Origin: JALYUM01 sp036688685
GTDB lineage: Bacteria > Pseudomonadota > Gammaproteobacteria > Burkholderiales > Burkholderiaceae_D
NCBI RefSeq assembly: GCF_036688685.1
Contig: NZ_JAQQPS010000012.1
Coordinates: 129,215-193,214, forward strand
DNA length: 64,000 nt
Reading direction: 5' to 3'
Below the pieces are notes generated by a model that saw only the letters and a program-made list of their open reading frames with translations, had not been told where the DNA came from and did not search any database. This document shows positions 17,978 through 25,834 of this stretch, one piece after another. How positions within the stretch are numbered: position 1 is the first letter of the stretch; every line of letters starts with the position of its first letter. Made by a program: the position numbers and the translations under genes.

Positions 17978-18535
17978 TCACACCTCGCGCACGAGGCGGA
18001 TATCGACTTCTCTGTCAACGTACTGCCATTCCTCTGTTGCACGTAGTTCGGAAAGCAATGCGTTAAACTCAGCCTCATGGCTTGGCGCAAACTCGAACCA
18101 GTTAAGAAAATCGAATGGTTCATGTTCAGACAGGTCGCGGCAATGGTGAAGCTTGCGTGCGATTGCAGGCAAAAAGTTGAGCCCGATCTGGATGTGCTTG
18201 GACGTTTCGAAAATGCGCCGGCGCTCGTCTTGCGTGAATGCCCACCAGGCTGCGTTTTTTCGGAGCGGTATCAACGCCGCGCACGTTGCTTCCGGGCGCG
18301 CCAGGCCTTGCTGCTTCGCCACAATTTTATCCTTCTCTTCGCGCATGACATACCGTTCATTGCTTGTTATGCCGCGCAGTAACCAGCCCGCATCGGTTTC
18401 TGGCTGCAACTCTGCGGCAGATATCACGTTGAGCCTTGCCGCTTCAGGCAGTGACTTGCCAACGATGGTTTCCGTTCCAACGATCCGCCAAAGACCAGTG
18501 TCTCCGCCGATGAATGCAAATAATCGCGTTTCCAT
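17978..18535 (-). CDS. cld: Chlorite dismutase, small (lineage II) type
   Basis: Heme enzyme that converts chlorite to chloride and oxygen. From the ATG at 18535 (AAGGA 8 bases upstream) the protein has 185 residues, the size of the short lineage II enzymes. His114 (in KHIQIG) and Arg127 (in PAIARK) fall at the spacing and numbers of the proximal His and distal Arg of the Nitrobacter enzyme as I recall it. LRGITSNERYV, NAAWWAFTQDERR and FDFLNWFEFAP also match the family. There is no signal peptide, so it is cytoplasmic. NarG can reduce chlorate to chlorite, so detoxification beside nar genes makes sense. Confidence 0.88.
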   Translation of the reverse strand: METRLFAFIGGDTGLWRIVGTETIVGKSLPEAARLNVISAAELQPETDAGWLLRGITSNERYVMREEKDKIVAKQQGLARPEATCAALIPLRKNAAWWAFTQDERRRIFETSKHIQIGLNFLPAIARKLHHCRDLSEHEPFDFLNWFEFAPSHEAEFNALLSELRATEEWQYVDREVDIRLVREV

Positions 18536-18566
18536 ACAAATTTCCTTCATATGAGTTTGTTAACTT

Positions 18567-19250
18567 TTACAGCATCAAAGCATAGCGGCCGAGCGGCGCA
18601 TCGCGCCCTGGCTCCAGTGGGCACACCAGTGGCAAAAATCGCTGCTGCCTGGCGGAATACGCCATCAGCGCACCGGCTTCGATATCGAAATACCAGCCGT
18701 GCAATTTCACCAGGCCCTGCTCCACGCGGCGCTTGAGCCACGGATACGTCAGCAGGTTGTCCAGCGAATGCAGTATGCTGGCCAGTTCGCAGGCGTGATG
18801 CTGTTCGGCGCTGTTGCGGTGGGCCAGTTCGCGCATGACCTGGCGCGCCACCGGCTCGGCGATCCGCATCCACTGGCCGACGAAATCGGTCTCGGCCACG
18901 GGCGTGCGCGGCCCCATCAACGCGCGGATGCCGCCGCAGTGGGAATGGCCCAGCACGATCACACGCGCCACCTCCAGGTTGCAGATGGCAAATTCAATGG
19001 CCGAACTGACACCCGGTGGCGCGTGCGGGGTACACGGCGGCACCAGGTTGGCGATGTTGCGCACCACGAACAGCTCGCCCGGCGCACTGCCGGTCAGCAG
19101 CATCGGATCGACGCGCGCGTCGCAGCAACCGATCACCAGCGTCGAAGGCCGCTGGCCCACGCGCAAATTGTCCGGCAGGGTCTGCGGATCGCTGAAGTAC
19201 TGCTGCTGAAAGCGGGTAAAGCCGTGGACGAATTTTTCAATGTCCTGCAT
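18567..19250 (-). CDS. Beta-class carbonic anhydrase
   Basis: Zinc enzyme that interconverts CO2 and bicarbonate. From the ATG at 19250 (AGGAG upstream) it has 227 residues. Zn ligands are Cys42 and Asp44 in GCCDARVDP, then His and Cys in GHSHCGG. The segment VRNIANLVPP is typical. It starts 30 bp after the Dnr-type regulator and is probably co-transcribed with it and with the chlorite dismutase 31 bp further on. Confidence 0.93.
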   Translation of the reverse strand: MQDIEKFVHGFTRFQQQYFSDPQTLPDNLRVGQRPSTLVIGCCDARVDPMLLTGSAPGELFVVRNIANLVPPCTPHAPPGVSSAIEFAICNLEVARVIVLGHSHCGGIRALMGPRTPVAETDFVGQWMRIAEPVARQVMRELAHRNSAEQHHACELASILHSLDNLLTYPWLKRRVEQGLVKLHGWYFDIEAGALMAYSARQQRFLPLVCPLEPGRDAPLGRYALML

Positions 19251-19279
19251 CGAGGAGCTCCTTTGCGTGTGAGGGCAGA

Positions 19280-19960
19280 TCAACCGGCGCAGCGGCGCAA
19301 TGCACCATTGTCGAGAATGCTGACGGTGCGGCCGCAGAAGGCAATCATCTTGCGGGTACTGAGGTCGGCCAGGATGCGCGAAAAGTGTTCAGGCGTGAGG
19401 TTCAGGCGCGACGCCACGACCGCTTTCGCCACGGGTAAGGTGATCGTCGTGGCATCGTCGTCGCCGATATCCTTGAGCAGGTAGGCCGCCACCCGCTGGG
19501 TGCCGGTGCGCAGCGATATCGATTCCACGTCGCACATCAGCGCATGCATGCGCTGGCTCAGGCCGGCGAGCATCTTGCGTGCGAAGCCGGGGTCGTCGTT
19601 GATCTCGCGGAAGATGACCGGTTTGGCCACGTGCAGCAGCATGCTGTCTTCCACGGCCTGGGCGGTGACGATGTAGTCGCGCTCCATGAACATCAATGCC
19701 TCGCCAAAGCTTTGTCCGGGCCCGATCAGCTCCATGACTTTTTCAGCGCCGCCGGCGGAGATGAACGACAACTTGATCCGGCCGTACAGCACCACGTGAA
19801 CGCCGGCACACACGTCGCCACGGCGAAAAACGATCGTGCCGCGCTCGACCTGCAACGTGGTGGCGCCGAGCGCGATGCGGGCCAGTTCGTCCGGCAGCAT
19901 CGAATTGAACAGCGGTACCTTCGACAAAAAAGATGCCACCCTGATCCTGGAATGCGCCAT
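19280..19960 (-). CDS. Crp/Fnr-family regulator, Dnr-like (no Fe-S cysteines)
   Basis: A 226-residue protein with an N-terminal cyclic-nucleotide-type sensor fold (RGTIVFRRGDVCAGVHVVLYGRIKL) and a C-terminal winged HTH. The recognition helix LTPEHFSRIL carries the E..SR set that reads TTGAT half sites. The N-terminal cysteines of true Fnr are absent, so it is of the Dnr/NO-sensing or unclassified type. It follows hemN by 7 bp. It is a good candidate to bind the TTGAG-N4-ATCAA box at 25368 and the TTGAT-N4-CTCAA box at 25749. The start at 19960 is chosen by alignment to relatives; the frame extends to 20020. Confidence 0.85.
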   Translation of the reverse strand: MAHSRIRVASFLSKVPLFNSMLPDELARIALGATTLQVERGTIVFRRGDVCAGVHVVLYGRIKLSFISAGGAEKVMELIGPGQSFGEALMFMERDYIVTAQAVEDSMLLHVAKPVIFREINDDPGFARKMLAGLSQRMHALMCDVESISLRTGTQRVAAYLLKDIGDDDATTITLPVAKAVVASRLNLTPEHFSRILADLSTRKMIAFCGRTVSILDNGALRRCAG

Positions 19961-19967
19961 GGCGGCG

Positions 19968-21398
19968 TCAGATCGTGTTCGAATAGCGTGGCGCGGCCGG
20001 ACCTTCGGCCGGCGGCGCATGCAGGTGGCGGTCGAAGGCCATGCAGATATTCCGGATCACCAGGCGGCCGCGCGGCGTCACGCGGATGGCGCGCGCGTCG
20101 ATCTCGACCAGGCCCTGCTCTGCCAACGGCGCCAGGCGCTGCAGCGCGCCGGCAAAATACACCGCCGGCGCCACGCCGTCCGGCACCGTCAGCCGGCCGA
20201 AATCGAGCGCGAAGTCGCACATCAGGCGGCCGATCACGCGCCGCCGCAGCAGGTCGTCGGCGTCGAGCACGATGCCGCGCGCAATGGGCAAGGCGCCGGC
20301 ATCGAGCCGCGCATAGTAGGCCGGCAGCGTTTTCTCGTTCTGGCTGTAGGTCGCACCGACGGCGCTGATGGCCGAGACGCCCAGCGCCACCATGTCGGTG
20401 TCGGCGTGGGTCGAGTAGCCCTGAAAATTGCGCTGCAAGGTGCCGGCGCGCTGGCTCACCGCCAGGTCGTCGTCGGGCAGCGCGAAATGGTCCATGCCGA
20501 TATACACGTAGCCGGCCGCGGTCAGGCGCGCGATGCACAGGCCCAGCATGGCCAGCTTGGTGTCGGCGTCCGGCAGCGTGGCCACGTCGATCATGTTCTG
20601 CGACTTGAACAGGCGCGGCATGTGGGCGTAATTGTAGACCGCAATGCGGTCCGGCCGCGCGGCCACGATCTGGTCGAGCGTGGGGCCGAAGCTGGCCACG
20701 CTTTGTAGCGGCAAGCCATAAATCAGGTCGACACTGATCGACCGAAAGCCGGCCTGGCGGGCGGTGGCCATGATGGCGAGCGTCTGCGCATGCGGCTGGA
20801 TACGGTTGACCGCCTGTTGCACGGCCGGGTCGATATCCTGGACGCCCAGGCTGATGCGGTTGAAGCCCTGGCGCCGCAGCACCGCCACGCGGGCCGGTGT
20901 GACGGTGCGGGGGTCGACCTCGATCGAGAATTCGCCGTTTTCGTCGGACGCGAAATCGAACTGCGCGCGCAGGCTGGCCAGCAGATCGTCCATCTGCGCG
21001 TCGCGCAAAAAGGTCGGCGTGCCGCCGCCGAAATGGAGCTGGTCGACGCGCCGGCCCGGGCCCCAGAGCACGGCCTGCAGCGCGATCTCGCGCTTCAGGT
21101 ACACCAGGTATTCGACCGCGTTGGCGTGGTCGCGCGTGACGATCTTGTTGCAGGCGCAGTAGTAGCAGAGCGACTCGCAGAACGGAATATGCACGTACAG
21201 CGACAGCGCCGCGGCGCGCGCTGCCGCGCGGGCCCGCCCCACGGCGTCGGCGTAGTGGGACGCCCCGAAGTCGCCGCTGAAACGGTCGGCCGTCGGATAC
21301 GACGTGTAGCGCGGGCCCGGCTGGTTCAGTGCGCGCACCACGTCCACGTCGAACGCGATGGACGCGTCCTGCTGGCCGTTGTCAGCGAAGGTCAGCAT
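19968..21398 (-). CDS. hemN: Oxygen-independent coproporphyrinogen III oxidase
   Basis: Radical SAM enzyme that decarboxylates coproporphyrinogen III for heme synthesis without oxygen. Cluster motif CESLCYYCACNK, preceded by GPRYTSYPTADRF; a GGGTPTFL SAM-binding motif follows. 476 residues from the ATG at 21398. Its start overlaps the end of narK2 by 7 bp. Supplies heme for NarI and the chlorite dismutase under anaerobiosis. Confidence 0.95.
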   Translation of the reverse strand: MLTFADNGQQDASIAFDVDVVRALNQPGPRYTSYPTADRFSGDFGASHYADAVGRARAAARAAALSLYVHIPFCESLCYYCACNKIVTRDHANAVEYLVYLKREIALQAVLWGPGRRVDQLHFGGGTPTFLRDAQMDDLLASLRAQFDFASDENGEFSIEVDPRTVTPARVAVLRRQGFNRISLGVQDIDPAVQQAVNRIQPHAQTLAIMATARQAGFRSISVDLIYGLPLQSVASFGPTLDQIVAARPDRIAVYNYAHMPRLFKSQNMIDVATLPDADTKLAMLGLCIARLTAAGYVYIGMDHFALPDDDLAVSQRAGTLQRNFQGYSTHADTDMVALGVSAISAVGATYSQNEKTLPAYYARLDAGALPIARGIVLDADDLLRRRVIGRLMCDFALDFGRLTVPDGVAPAVYFAGALQRLAPLAEQGLVEIDARAIRVTPRGRLVIRNICMAFDRHLHAPPAEGPAAPRYSNTI

Positions 21399-22777
21399 GG
21401 CATGGCAGCGTTTTTGCGCGCGTAGTACCACCAGGTGATGCCGATGCAGCTGACGTAGAAGGCGATGAAGCACCACAGGGCCGCGTCCGGGCCGCCGGTC
21501 AGGGCGATCGACGTGCCGTAGCTTTTCGGAATGAAGAATGCGCCGTAGGCTGCCACGGCCGAGGTGAAGCCCAGTACGGCGGCGCCCTCCTTGTTGGCAT
21601 CGATGACGGCCTGGTGCTGGACTTCGGCGCTCTTGCCCTTAGCCGCGCGCTGGTGTTCGGTCAGGAAAATCACCGGGATCATGCGGAAGGTCGACGCGTT
21701 ACCGACACCGGTGCCGGCAAAGAGCAGCATGAACATCCAGAAGAACCCGGTGAAGTCGCCGCTTGAGCCGGCATGCGGCAAGAACGAGATCACGCCATAC
21801 GCAGCGGCGATCATGGCGGCGAAGGTCCACACGGTGACCCGTGCGCCGCCCAGCTTGTCGGCAATGAAGCCACCCAGGACCCGGGCCAGCGCACCGACCA
21901 GCGGGCCGAGGAAGGCGTACTGCAAGGGATTGATGTCGGGGAACTGGGTCTTGATCAGCAGGGGAAAACCGGCCGAGTAACCGATGAACGAGCCGAACGT
22001 GCCGGTGTAGAGCCAGCACATGATCCAGTTGTGCTTGCGCTTGAAAATGACGGCCTGCTCGGCGAACGAGGCCTTGGCCGAGGCCAGGTCATTCATGCCG
22101 AACCAGGCGAGCACGCTCGACAGGAGGATGAACGGCACCCAGATGAAGCCGGCATTCTGCAGCCACAGGGTGCTGGTCTGGCCCGCCTTGACGGCGCTTT
22201 GCGGCGCGCCGCCCAGCGCGCCGAAGATGCCGGCGGTGATCACCAGCGGCACCACGAACTGCACGGCCGAGACGCCCAGGTTGCCCAGGCCGGCATTCAT
22301 GCCGAGCGCGTAGCCTTTTTTCGCTTTCGGGTAAAAGAAGCTGATGTTCGCCATCGACGAGGCGAAATTGCCGCCACCGAAGCCGCACAGCAGCGCCAGT
22401 ATCAGCATGGTCGGGTAGCCGGTGGTGGCATCCTGCACGGCGAAACCGATGCCGATGGCCGGGATCAGCAGCGAGGCGGTGGAAATAGTCGTCCACTTGC
22501 GGCCGCCGAAGATCGGCACCATGAACGAATAGAAGATGCGCAGCGTGGCGCCGGACAGGCCGGGCAAGGCGGTCAGCCAGAACAGCTGGTTGAAGCTGTA
22601 CTGAAAGCCGATGGCGGGCAGGTTGACCACCACCACGCTCCACACCATCCAGATGGCGAAGGCCAGCGCCAGCGCCGGAATCGAGAGCCACAGGTTGCGG
22701 TTCGCCGTGGTACTGCCCCCGGCGCGCCAGAAAGCGTCGCTCTCCGGTTCCCAGGTATCGATAACATATTTGTTCAT
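21392..22777 (-). CDS. narK2: NarK2-type nitrate/nitrite transporter (MFS)
   Basis: A 461-residue major facilitator with about 12 membrane helices. Nitrate-signature regions GLSGATLRIFYSFMVPIFGG and GGGNFASSMANISFFYPKAKKG are present, with the conserved Arg in each half (GATLR, FGGRK). It follows narK1 by 27 bp and overlaps hemN. Paired NarK1/NarK2 carriers usually share the work of nitrate:proton symport and nitrate/nitrite exchange; which does which is not visible from sequence alone. Confidence 0.92.
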   Translation of the reverse strand: MNKYVIDTWEPESDAFWRAGGSTTANRNLWLSIPALALAFAIWMVWSVVVVNLPAIGFQYSFNQLFWLTALPGLSGATLRIFYSFMVPIFGGRKWTTISTASLLIPAIGIGFAVQDATTGYPTMLILALLCGFGGGNFASSMANISFFYPKAKKGYALGMNAGLGNLGVSAVQFVVPLVITAGIFGALGGAPQSAVKAGQTSTLWLQNAGFIWVPFILLSSVLAWFGMNDLASAKASFAEQAVIFKRKHNWIMCWLYTGTFGSFIGYSAGFPLLIKTQFPDINPLQYAFLGPLVGALARVLGGFIADKLGGARVTVWTFAAMIAAAYGVISFLPHAGSSGDFTGFFWMFMLLFAGTGVGNASTFRMIPVIFLTEHQRAAKGKSAEVQHQAVIDANKEGAAVLGFTSAVAAYGAFFIPKSYGTSIALTGGPDAALWCFIAFYVSCIGITWWYYARKNAAMPC

Positions 22778-22804
22778 GATTGCTCCAAGTTGCAGATTGA
22801 AAGG

Positions 22805-24046
22805 TCAGGCGACGCTGGCTTTGGCGGCAGCGGCGATGTCGGGCTTGAACGAGAAGTGCATCCACACCAGCGAGACGCAGACCGACCCGTAAAGCAGCAT
22901 GAAAGCGCTCGAGCGCACGCCGGTCAGGTCGAGCAGCACACCGAACAGGATCGGCAGGATGAAGCCGCCCAGTCCACCGGCCAGGCCCACCACCCCAGAG
23001 ACGGCGCCGATGTTGTCGGAGAATTCGTCGCCAATGAATTTGAAGACGGATGCCTTGCCGATGGCCATGGCGGTGCCGACGATGAACAGCAGGCCGGTGA
23101 ACATCCACGGCGTCAGTGCCAGGGACATGTTCAGGTCACCGTTGACGGTCTTGATGGCCATGCTCGTGGGCGGATAGGACAGCAGGAAGAAGCACACCCA
23201 GCACACCCACATCACGTACCAGGTCACCTTGTAGGCCCCGTAGCGGTCGGAAATCCAGCCACCCAGTGCGCGCAGCACGCCGCCCGGCAAGGAAAAGCAG
23301 GCGGCCAGCAACGCTGCCAGGCGCAGGTCGAAGCCGTATTCGCCGACGTAGTACTTGGTCATCCACAGCGCCAGGCCGACGTAGCCGCCGAAGACGACCG
23401 AATAGTATTGGCAGTAGCGCCAGACGCGCGGATCCTTGAGCACCTTCATCTGCTCGGAGAACGGCACACTCGCGCCGCTCTGGTGGGTGGGGTCGGTGGC
23501 GCTGAACAGCCAGAACAGGATGGCTGTCACCAGCATGGCGACCGCGTACACGGTCGGCAGCATCTGCCAGCCGTACGCCGTAATGATGGCGGGGGCGACG
23601 AACTTGGTCAGCGCAGAACCGGAATTGCCGGCGCCGAAAATACCCATCGCGAGGCCACGGCGCTCTTTCGAGAACCAGCGCGCCACGTAGGGTGTGCCCA
23701 CCGAGAACGAGCCGCCGACGACACCGACCACCAGGCCGAGCGCGAGGAACTGCCAGTACGCCGTGGCTTTGCCGATCAGGTAGATCGGGATCACCGAGAC
23801 CAGCATCAGCAGGAAGAACACGATGCGCCCGCCGTATTTGTCGCACCAGATGCCCAGCGGTACCCGCACCAGCGAGCCGCTCAGCACCGGCATGGCGGCC
23901 AGCAGGCCGAACTGGGTTTCGTTCAGTCCCAGCATTTTTTTGATCGGGATGCCGAGCACCGCGAACATCATCCAGATCGCGAAACAGATCGTGAACGACA
24001 CCGTGCTGCTGGCCAGTACCCGCACTGCCTTGTTGTTGCTTGCCAC
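22805..24046 (-). CDS. narK1: NarK1-type nitrate transporter (MFS)
   Basis: A 413-residue major facilitator with 12 predicted helices. LSGSLVRVPLGIWCDKYGGR and GGSFSVGTPYVARWF are the two nitrate-signature regions. A GTG start at 24046 is chosen because AGGAGA lies 7 bases upstream and the protein then begins VASNNKAVRVL; the open frame runs on to 24157 without support. First gene of narK1-narK2-hemN-dnr-cah-cld, all on the minus strand with short gaps. Confidence 0.92.
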   Translation of the reverse strand: MASNNKAVRVLASSTVSFTICFAIWMMFAVLGIPIKKMLGLNETQFGLLAAMPVLSGSLVRVPLGIWCDKYGGRIVFFLLMLVSVIPIYLIGKATAYWQFLALGLVVGVVGGSFSVGTPYVARWFSKERRGLAMGIFGAGNSGSALTKFVAPAIITAYGWQMLPTVYAVAMLVTAILFWLFSATDPTHQSGASVPFSEQMKVLKDPRVWRYCQYYSVVFGGYVGLALWMTKYYVGEYGFDLRLAALLAACFSLPGGVLRALGGWISDRYGAYKVTWYVMWVCWVCFFLLSYPPTSMAIKTVNGDLNMSLALTPWMFTGLLFIVGTAMAIGKASVFKFIGDEFSDNIGAVSGVVGLAGGLGGFILPILFGVLLDLTGVRSSAFMLLYGSVCVSLVWMHFSFKPDIAAAAKASVA

Positions 24047-24138
24047 GTGATTCTCCTGAGGTCTTTGGTATAACATCAGGGTAGGTGGAGCGGGCCCGGC
24101 CGCCAATTGGCAGGAAGGTGTTTTATGCAACGCAAGCG

Positions 24139-24166
24139 GCCTAGCGGCCCCTGCCAAAGTGACTAG
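24139..24166. promoter_or_regulatory. CCAAAGTGACTAG motif upstream of narK1
   Basis: CCAAAGTGACTAG (24154-24166) with a CCTAG element 13 bases to its left, about 95-120 bp before the narK1 start. The core CCAAAGTGACTA is identical to the one upstream of moaA. The terminal CTAG coincides with the stop codon of the nitronate monooxygenase gene, which weakens the case for that part of the site alone. Confidence 0.35.
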
Positions 24167-25308
24167 GCGGGCGCGACGCCGTTCAGCATATAGTCGATCA
24201 GTTCACGTACGGTGCGCAGCGCCGCGCCGAACGGCAAGGGCTCGCTGCCGCGGAAGAACAGCCCGCGCTGGCGGTCGCCCTGCAAGGCAAACGCCAGCTG
24301 CGTGTCGATGCAGAACTGGCCCGCGCGGGCATTGCCGTCGCGCCAGCCGCACTGTTGCAGGCAGTCGAAGCCGACCGTGCATGGCTTGGCTTTCGCCTTC
24401 TGCTGGAGCCGCGGCTCCTTGTCCAGGTAGCGCATCAGCCAGGGCGTGCGCACTGCGCGCGCGGGCAGTCCGGCGGCACTCATGAACACAACCGTGTCGG
24501 CCGGTTGCGCGTCGAGCAGCACGCGCTTGAAGCCGTCGCAGGCGTCGCCTTCCGTCGTCACCGCAAACGGCGTGCCCAGTTGCACGGCACTCGCGCCCAG
24601 GTCCAGCAAGGTGCGCACCTGGCCGGGCGCATGGACGCCACCGGCCACGATGAGGGGAATGCGTTCGGCGTCGATTCCCAGTTCGCGCAGCAGGGCATGC
24701 ACGCCTTCCAGTACCACGGCAAAACCGAAGCGCGGATCGTCGACGCCGGCCGCATCCGGCGCGCCGAGATGGCCGGCAGCGTAGCGCGGATTTTCGATCA
24801 CGATGGCGTCGGGCAGGCGCTGGCGCCGCATCCATTTTTTCAGCAGCGTGGCAATGCCACGCACGTCGGAGAGCACGGGAATGAGCGCCACGTCGGGATG
24901 ATCCCTGGTCAGATCGGGCAAATCGAGCGGCAGGCCGGCGCCGACCACCAGCGCATCGGCGCCGCTGGCGCACGCCTGGCGCACCAGCGCCGGGTACTGG
25001 GTGACGGCGCGCATCACATTCACGGCGACCATGCCCCTGCCCTGCGCGATCTGGCGCGCCATGACGATCTCGCGGTCGAGGGCAAGCAGGTTGGCGGCAT
25101 CGATCCGGGCGCCGTCGCGGCCGGCGCTGGCCATCAGGTCAGGATGGTGGCGCCGCAAATCGACGCTGGCAATGGTGCCCATTGCACCGAGCGCCGCCAC
25201 GCTGCCGGCGAGCCGGTGGGCCGAGACGCCCACGCCCATGCCGCCCTGGACGATCGGCAACAGCAATTTGTCCTTCAACGTAAATCTTTGCAACATGTTC
25301 AACTGCAT
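24163..25308 (-). CDS. Nitronate monooxygenase (2-nitropropane dioxygenase family)
   Basis: FMN-dependent TIM-barrel oxidoreductase of 381 residues. PIVQGGMGVGVS at the N-terminus, LIVAGGVHAPGQVRTLLDLGA and AVQLGTPFAVTTEG form the phosphate and FMN sites. A C-terminal cysteine-rich segment (VGFDCLQQCGWRDG) is present. Start ATG at 25308, alternative at 25296. An FNR-type box lies 60 bp upstream, so it is probably switched on under low oxygen or NO. It precedes narK1 in the same direction. Nitronate detoxification is the family function; the substrate here is not known. Confidence 0.85.
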   Translation of the reverse strand: MQLNMLQRFTLKDKLLLPIVQGGMGVGVSAHRLAGSVAALGAMGTIASVDLRRHHPDLMASAGRDGARIDAANLLALDREIVMARQIAQGRGMVAVNVMRAVTQYPALVRQACASGADALVVGAGLPLDLPDLTRDHPDVALIPVLSDVRGIATLLKKWMRRQRLPDAIVIENPRYAAGHLGAPDAAGVDDPRFGFAVVLEGVHALLRELGIDAERIPLIVAGGVHAPGQVRTLLDLGASAVQLGTPFAVTTEGDACDGFKRVLLDAQPADTVVFMSAAGLPARAVRTPWLMRYLDKEPRLQQKAKAKPCTVGFDCLQQCGWRDGNARAGQFCIDTQLAFALQGDRQRGLFFRGSEPLPFGAALRTVRELIDYMLNGVAPA

Positions 25309-25367
25309 GAGTTTTGCCTAAAGATAATTAGAGGCCGCACTGTATCCCGGAGCCGATTCTTTGATCC

Positions 25368-25381
25368 TTGAGGCACATCAA
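25368..25381 (-). promoter_or_regulatory. FNR/Dnr box upstream of nitronate monooxygenase
   Basis: TTGAGGCACATCAA matches the consensus TTGAT-N4-ATCAA in 9 of 10 fixed positions. Its centre is about 66 bp from the ATG at 25308. A class II activator position (-41.5) would place the transcription start about 25 bases before the gene. Confidence 0.65.
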
Positions 25382-25748
25382 CGATTCTTCGCTTGGTGAA
25401 ACGTAACAAGGCGAGCTGACATCAAAAAGGTAAGCCAATGTTTACCGCCACCGCCGCCCGGAAAGCCGGGTTGCCGAACGCGAGGTCTGCGGCCTCGAAC
25501 CGTCCGGGCCCAGGGTGTGCGTACTCGACGCGCTCGACTTACCGGGACAAGGCGACTGCTCGCGCGCACGAAGCCGTGCACCTGCGCTGCGCCATGGCCA
25601 GCCTGCTGGCGGCAATTGCATGCCGGTTCGCGCCGACGGAAAACGCCAGGGCGCTGGCAGTGCGCGTGCTGTTCATTGTGGCGCAACCTGGTCCATGCCA
25701 TGTTCCTGTAGGCACGCCACAGCTGAACGATGACCTGCATCAAGGATA
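25382..25748. other. Intergenic region without a convincing gene
   Basis: Between the two FNR boxes there is about 370 bp. Open frames exist on both strands, but neither has a recognisable domain or ribosome site, and they mirror each other as expected for GC-rich noncoding sequence. It may be residual decayed DNA. The flanks serve as the divergent promoters of the nitronate monooxygenase and nrdD. Confidence 0.5.
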
Positions 25749-25762
25749 TTGATAATTCTCAA
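25749..25762 (+). promoter_or_regulatory. FNR/Dnr box upstream of nrdD
   Basis: TTGATAATTCTCAA matches TTGAT-N4-ATCAA in 9 of 10 fixed positions. The centre is about 80 bp upstream of the nrdD ATG at 25835, so a class II start site would give a leader of about 38 bases. Confidence 0.7.
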
Positions 25763-25834
25763 ACTCTTCGTTGACGCCACTATATGCAGTGGATTACCTT
25801 CATCAATCTACTACATCTAGTAACAGAGGCAATC

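Noticed and set aside
21773..24073. Long plus-strand open frame of about 766 codons
   Set aside because: It lies opposite narK1 and narK2, is rich in His, Gln and Arg as antisense frames of GC-rich genes are, and has no domain.
24047..24157. N-terminal extension of NarK1
   Set aside because: A GTG at 24046 has an AGGAGA site 7 bases upstream; the extension has no such site and no family match.
25378..25752. Overlapping open frames on both strands
   Set aside because: No family resemblance, no ribosome site, and the two frames only mirror each other.
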